NCBI GenBank assembly: GCA_018715565.1
Contig: DVLJ01000091.1
Span: 1 to 33,727 of the forward strand
DNA length: 33,727 nucleotides
Reading direction: 5' to 3'
From: Candidatus Ventrimonas merdavium
GTDB taxonomy: Bacteria > Bacillota > Clostridia > Lachnospirales > Lachnospiraceae
Below are positions 31,350 through 33,727 of the stretch, in pieces. The position numbers and the translations under genes are program-made. The notes below the pieces were generated by a model. That model had not been told where the DNA came from, did no database searches, and worked only from the letters and a program-made list of their open reading frames with translations. Numbering within the stretch: the first letter of the stretch is position 1; the number at the start of each line of letters is the position of its first letter.

Positions 31350-32420
31350 TTATTCACTCATAAAATCTCCAAAATAATCTCTTGCAATCTGGTCCAGCTG
31401 CGCCGTTATCAACTTAAAATCTGTATTCAAGTCGAGCGTCTTCGCGCCAATTATGTTACCACCCATATTAAACATGCAGTCCGGCGTGATGCGTTCCTCT
31501 GTCTTGGCGTACAGTAAAAGACCGGCCACTTTTCCGGTATTGCCCTTATCTTGATTCTTCACATATGTAAAAATCTGGTAGATATTCCCCGAATGCAGTG
31601 TATCTTTGTTAAACTGCCTTTGTAACGTTTTTCCATAATATTTCGCGTCAATGATCAGGATTTTCTCGTCTTTGCGCAGATAAATATCTGTCTGCATAAC
31701 TGGCAAAAAGCGGATCATCGCCTCACTAGTCTCGCCCATCAGATCCCACTTCACCTGTGCCGCCCTGGCCTCTGTCAAATAACGATGCTCCTGACGGTAG
31801 TACTCAAGGATAAATTTCTCATATAATCTGGCCATGCACTCATCCGAAAACGATGCAATCTTATACTCCCCCTTTTCCGTAGTCTGAAGCAGCCCTTCCA
31901 GAACGAAATAGCAAATATTCAGCAGCATCTCATAATTCTTATTGTTTTGCTGATAGCGCAATCGGTTCCATGGAATCTGTGACGGTTCCAAACGTTTTAT
32001 GTTATCAAAGAATAACCATATTTTATTCAGCTGCGCCTTTCTAGTATTCTTTACACCTGGGTCACGGATGAGATAGTGCACCGCAGTCTTTAGAATCTGG
32101 TTATACAGATTGTCAGCGGAAAACTCGTCGAACTCACAAGCCAGCTTCTGCTTACGTGAAATCCGATTCCGAATGGTTTCAGGCATATCAAGCTTTCCGC
32201 GCATGATTGGCAGCGTTTCCTGTTTTGTGACATATTCCTTATAAAGTCCCTGTTTCAGCTGCTGTGCCACTCCCTTTGCCAATATGGCGGCAAAGAGATC
32301 CTGCGCCTTATCAAACGTCTCGGCCTCCACATCCTCATAATTGGATTGTTTCAGAATCCGGAACGCATAGGACAGCATATAATAGATGTTCTTTATAAGA
32401 ATTCCTTTATTATTGATCAT
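31350..32420 (-). CDS. mcrC: McrC-type nuclease subunit of a modification-dependent restriction system
   Basis: A 356-residue protein from ATG 32420, which lies within the last codons of mcrB (11-base overlap); a longer frame running 29 codons into mcrB has cysteine-rich shadow composition. IKNIYYMLSYAFRILK at the N-terminus, GKLDMPETIRNRI and the PD-(D/E)xK core MQTDIYLRKDEKILIIDAKYYGK match McrC, the subunit that binds McrB hexamers and cuts DNA. Family members of this length occur in McrBC and LlaJI-like systems. AT-rich composition compared with the left three quarters of the window suggests transfer. Substrate modification (methylcytosine or other) cannot be read from sequence. Confidence 0.88.
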   Translation of the reverse strand: MINNKGILIKNIYYMLSYAFRILKQSNYEDVEAETFDKAQDLFAAILAKGVAQQLKQGLYKEYVTKQETLPIMRGKLDMPETIRNRISRKQKLACEFDEFSADNLYNQILKTAVHYLIRDPGVKNTRKAQLNKIWLFFDNIKRLEPSQIPWNRLRYQQNNKNYEMLLNICYFVLEGLLQTTEKGEYKIASFSDECMARLYEKFILEYYRQEHRYLTEARAAQVKWDLMGETSEAMIRFLPVMQTDIYLRKDEKILIIDAKYYGKTLQRQFNKDTLHSGNIYQIFTYVKNQDKGNTGKVAGLLLYAKTEERITPDCMFNMGGNIIGAKTLDLNTDFKLITAQLDQIARDYFGDFMSE

Positions 32421-33699
32421 GGAACACACCGTGCAGATTCTTTTCCCAACGCTGCAGCTTCGTTGGCTCATCGAACCAGTACTCTGAAAGCATAGGAAGA
32501 ATATCAAATTCTACTACAGAGCACATCCAATCGTTCGTACATTCCCCCGGCTTTCTACCGCAGAAGTAACTGTGACCAATACAGAACCCACGTCCCAATG
32601 ACGGGTCGTCAGCGATTTCTTTGTTCAGCCCTTGTATCTGTCCGACCAAAGCATTGAACGTTTCGTTGTCTAAGCTGTTCTGATAAGCAGTAAAGCCATC
32701 TGTTCCGAATCCTGGTTCCATTTCAAAAAAGCTGAAACGCCTGCGCAAAGCATAGTCGATCATTGCAAGACTGCGGTCAGCCGTATTCATCATACCAATG
32801 ATATACAAATTTTCCGGGACAGAGAACGGCTTCCCGCTGTATGCCAGCGTTGCCTCTGTTCCTCGATAATCCCGTTCGATCAGCATCAGCAATTCCCCAA
32901 AAATCTTGCTCATATTCCCACGATTGATTTCGTCAATAATAAAGAAATAGGGTTTCTCCCGATGCTTTTCCGCCTTCTCACAAAAACGAAAAAAAATACC
33001 ATTTGTAAGTTCAAAACCATCACCTTTCGGACGATATCCCATGATAAAGTCTTCGTAGGAATAGTTTTGATGAAACTGCACCATCTCAATCCTGGAATCA
33101 TCCTTTCCCCCCATCATGGCATAAGCCAACCGCTTTGCCGTGAATGTTTTCCCCACCCCCGGCGCACCTTGAAGAATGACATTTTTCTTATTCTTGAGAA
33201 GCATCTCCAAAACATCATATTTAGCCTCTGACATATAAACGGCCTTTAAGAAGTCCTCCTTACTATATTTCGGATAACCGTTCTCTCCCTGTTCAGTACG
33301 ATAAGTATAATAAGGTGTGATATCAATCTCTGGAAGCGGCTGATGTTTTCGTTCCGCAGCTTTTATCCTAATCCATTTCGCAAAGATTTTTCCCGCCAAT
33401 TTCTTCGTCATAACGACACTTTTCCCAGTGTCCGTAAGCTCCCAGAACCCCCTTTTTTCCTTGGAAATAAATCCTTCATACACCAGATAATTTCTAGCCC
33501 AGTCTATGTCATTAAGCACCTGAAGAGTTCCGTTAGAATTCCGTTTTTCACGTTCTGTTTCTGATACTGGATAGTCCTTTTGTATTCTCTCATGCACATC
33601 TGGTCTTTTGCCTCCTCCCCCCATTTTTATCAGTGTTTCGACCAGCGGCCCCATCCAGTTGACCACTTTTGCATCAGATTCCAAGCCATCCTCTTCCAT
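32410..33699 (-). CDS. mcrB: McrB-type GTPase subunit with Mrr-like N-terminal winged helix
   Basis: A 429-residue AAA+ protein forming the motor of the restriction complex; McrB proteins hydrolyse GTP. Walker A GAPGVGKT is at 178-185, Walker B FFIIDEINRGN at 252-262 and the McrB signature MNTADRS at 304-310, followed by ALRRRFSF. The N-terminal 95 residues (WMGPLVETLIKMGGGGKRP, then NDIDWARNYLVYEGFISKEKRGFWELTDTGK) look like the Mrr N-terminal winged helix in place of the DNA-binding domain of E. coli McrB, so target recognition probably differs. ATG 33699 has AAGGTGGG about six bases upstream. It is first of the pair with mcrC; no methyltransferase is visible, consistent with a modification-dependent system. 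Confidence 0.9.
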   Translation of the reverse strand: MEEDGLESDAKVVNWMGPLVETLIKMGGGGKRPDVHERIQKDYPVSETEREKRNSNGTLQVLNDIDWARNYLVYEGFISKEKRGFWELTDTGKSVVMTKKLAGKIFAKWIRIKAAERKHQPLPEIDITPYYTYRTEQGENGYPKYSKEDFLKAVYMSEAKYDVLEMLLKNKKNVILQGAPGVGKTFTAKRLAYAMMGGKDDSRIEMVQFHQNYSYEDFIMGYRPKGDGFELTNGIFFRFCEKAEKHREKPYFFIIDEINRGNMSKIFGELLMLIERDYRGTEATLAYSGKPFSVPENLYIIGMMNTADRSLAMIDYALRRRFSFFEMEPGFGTDGFTAYQNSLDNETFNALVGQIQGLNKEIADDPSLGRGFCIGHSYFCGRKPGECTNDWMCSVVEFDILPMLSEYWFDEPTKLQRWEKNLHGVFHDQ

Positions 33700-33727
33700 A
33701 TTTGTCCCACCTTTTTCTAAATAAAAG

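Noticed and set aside
32421-32507. Upstream extension of mcrC to 32507
   Set aside because: Overlaps mcrB by nearly 100 bases with cysteine/serine-rich residues; ATG 32420 directly precedes the typical IKNIYYML start.

Overview
The window looks like chromosome from a fairly GC-rich gut-type clostridium, most likely Lachnospiraceae. The clues are family-level: a GGGtGRT/NifU-like gene pair, a DUF6472 protein, AddAB instead of RecBCD, NfnAB, several MATE exporters, and strong AGGAGG-type ribosome sites. Almost every gene is on the minus strand; the only convincing plus-strand gene is a small membrane protein at 12655-13323. I saw no rRNA, tRNA, CRISPR array, insertion sequence or phage module.

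Layout in plus coordinates (most operons read right to left). 1-906: GGGtGRT protein (cut by the window edge) and a NifU-like Fe-S scaffold. 1180-4075: two MATE transporters. 4240-6542: the NfnAB-type flavoprotein pair. 6675-7810: dihydrofolate reductase translationally coupled to a protein resembling a diverged ThyX, behind a good promoter. 7925-12583: TrmH/SpoU methyltransferase, a YqeB-MocA fusion and a GNAT-YqeC-XdhC fusion. 12655-13323: YwaF-type membrane protein. 13453-14838: a third MATE. 14987-17447: DUF3343 putative Se/S carrier, cysteine desulfurase and SelD. 17552-25223: DUF6472 protein, AddA and AddB. 25333-29318: bioA, bioD, bioB and birA behind a recognisable BirA operator. 29500-31284: a pRiA4b ORF-3-like protein and an orphan small protein. 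31350-33699: McrC and McrB. The last block (from about 29.3 kb) is visibly more AT-rich and may be acquired.

The main metabolic theme is selenium. SelD, the EF2568-type cysteine desulfurase and DUF3343 (supply side), with YqeB, YqeC, MocA and XdhC (cofactor side), are the known marker set for selenium-dependent molybdenum hydroxylase maturation. Here the cofactor side is compressed into two fusion polypeptides, one carrying an extra acetyltransferase domain and an XdhC whose two domains are in reversed order. No hydroxylase structural gene lies in the window.

The least expected signal is structural. Short degenerate tandem arrays recur, each with its own sequence. Four (units of 14, 15, 16 and 25 bp) overlap the stop codon of a gene and extend into its 3' flank: MATE3, DUF6472, birA and bioA. 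A 15-bp array sits against a MATE ribosome site. Three arrays inside addA have 12- or 21-bp units, so they stay in frame and fall in hydrophilic linkers. The bioA case appears to be a duplicated intrinsic terminator. This suggests recurrent local tandem duplication tolerated only at gene ends and protein linkers.
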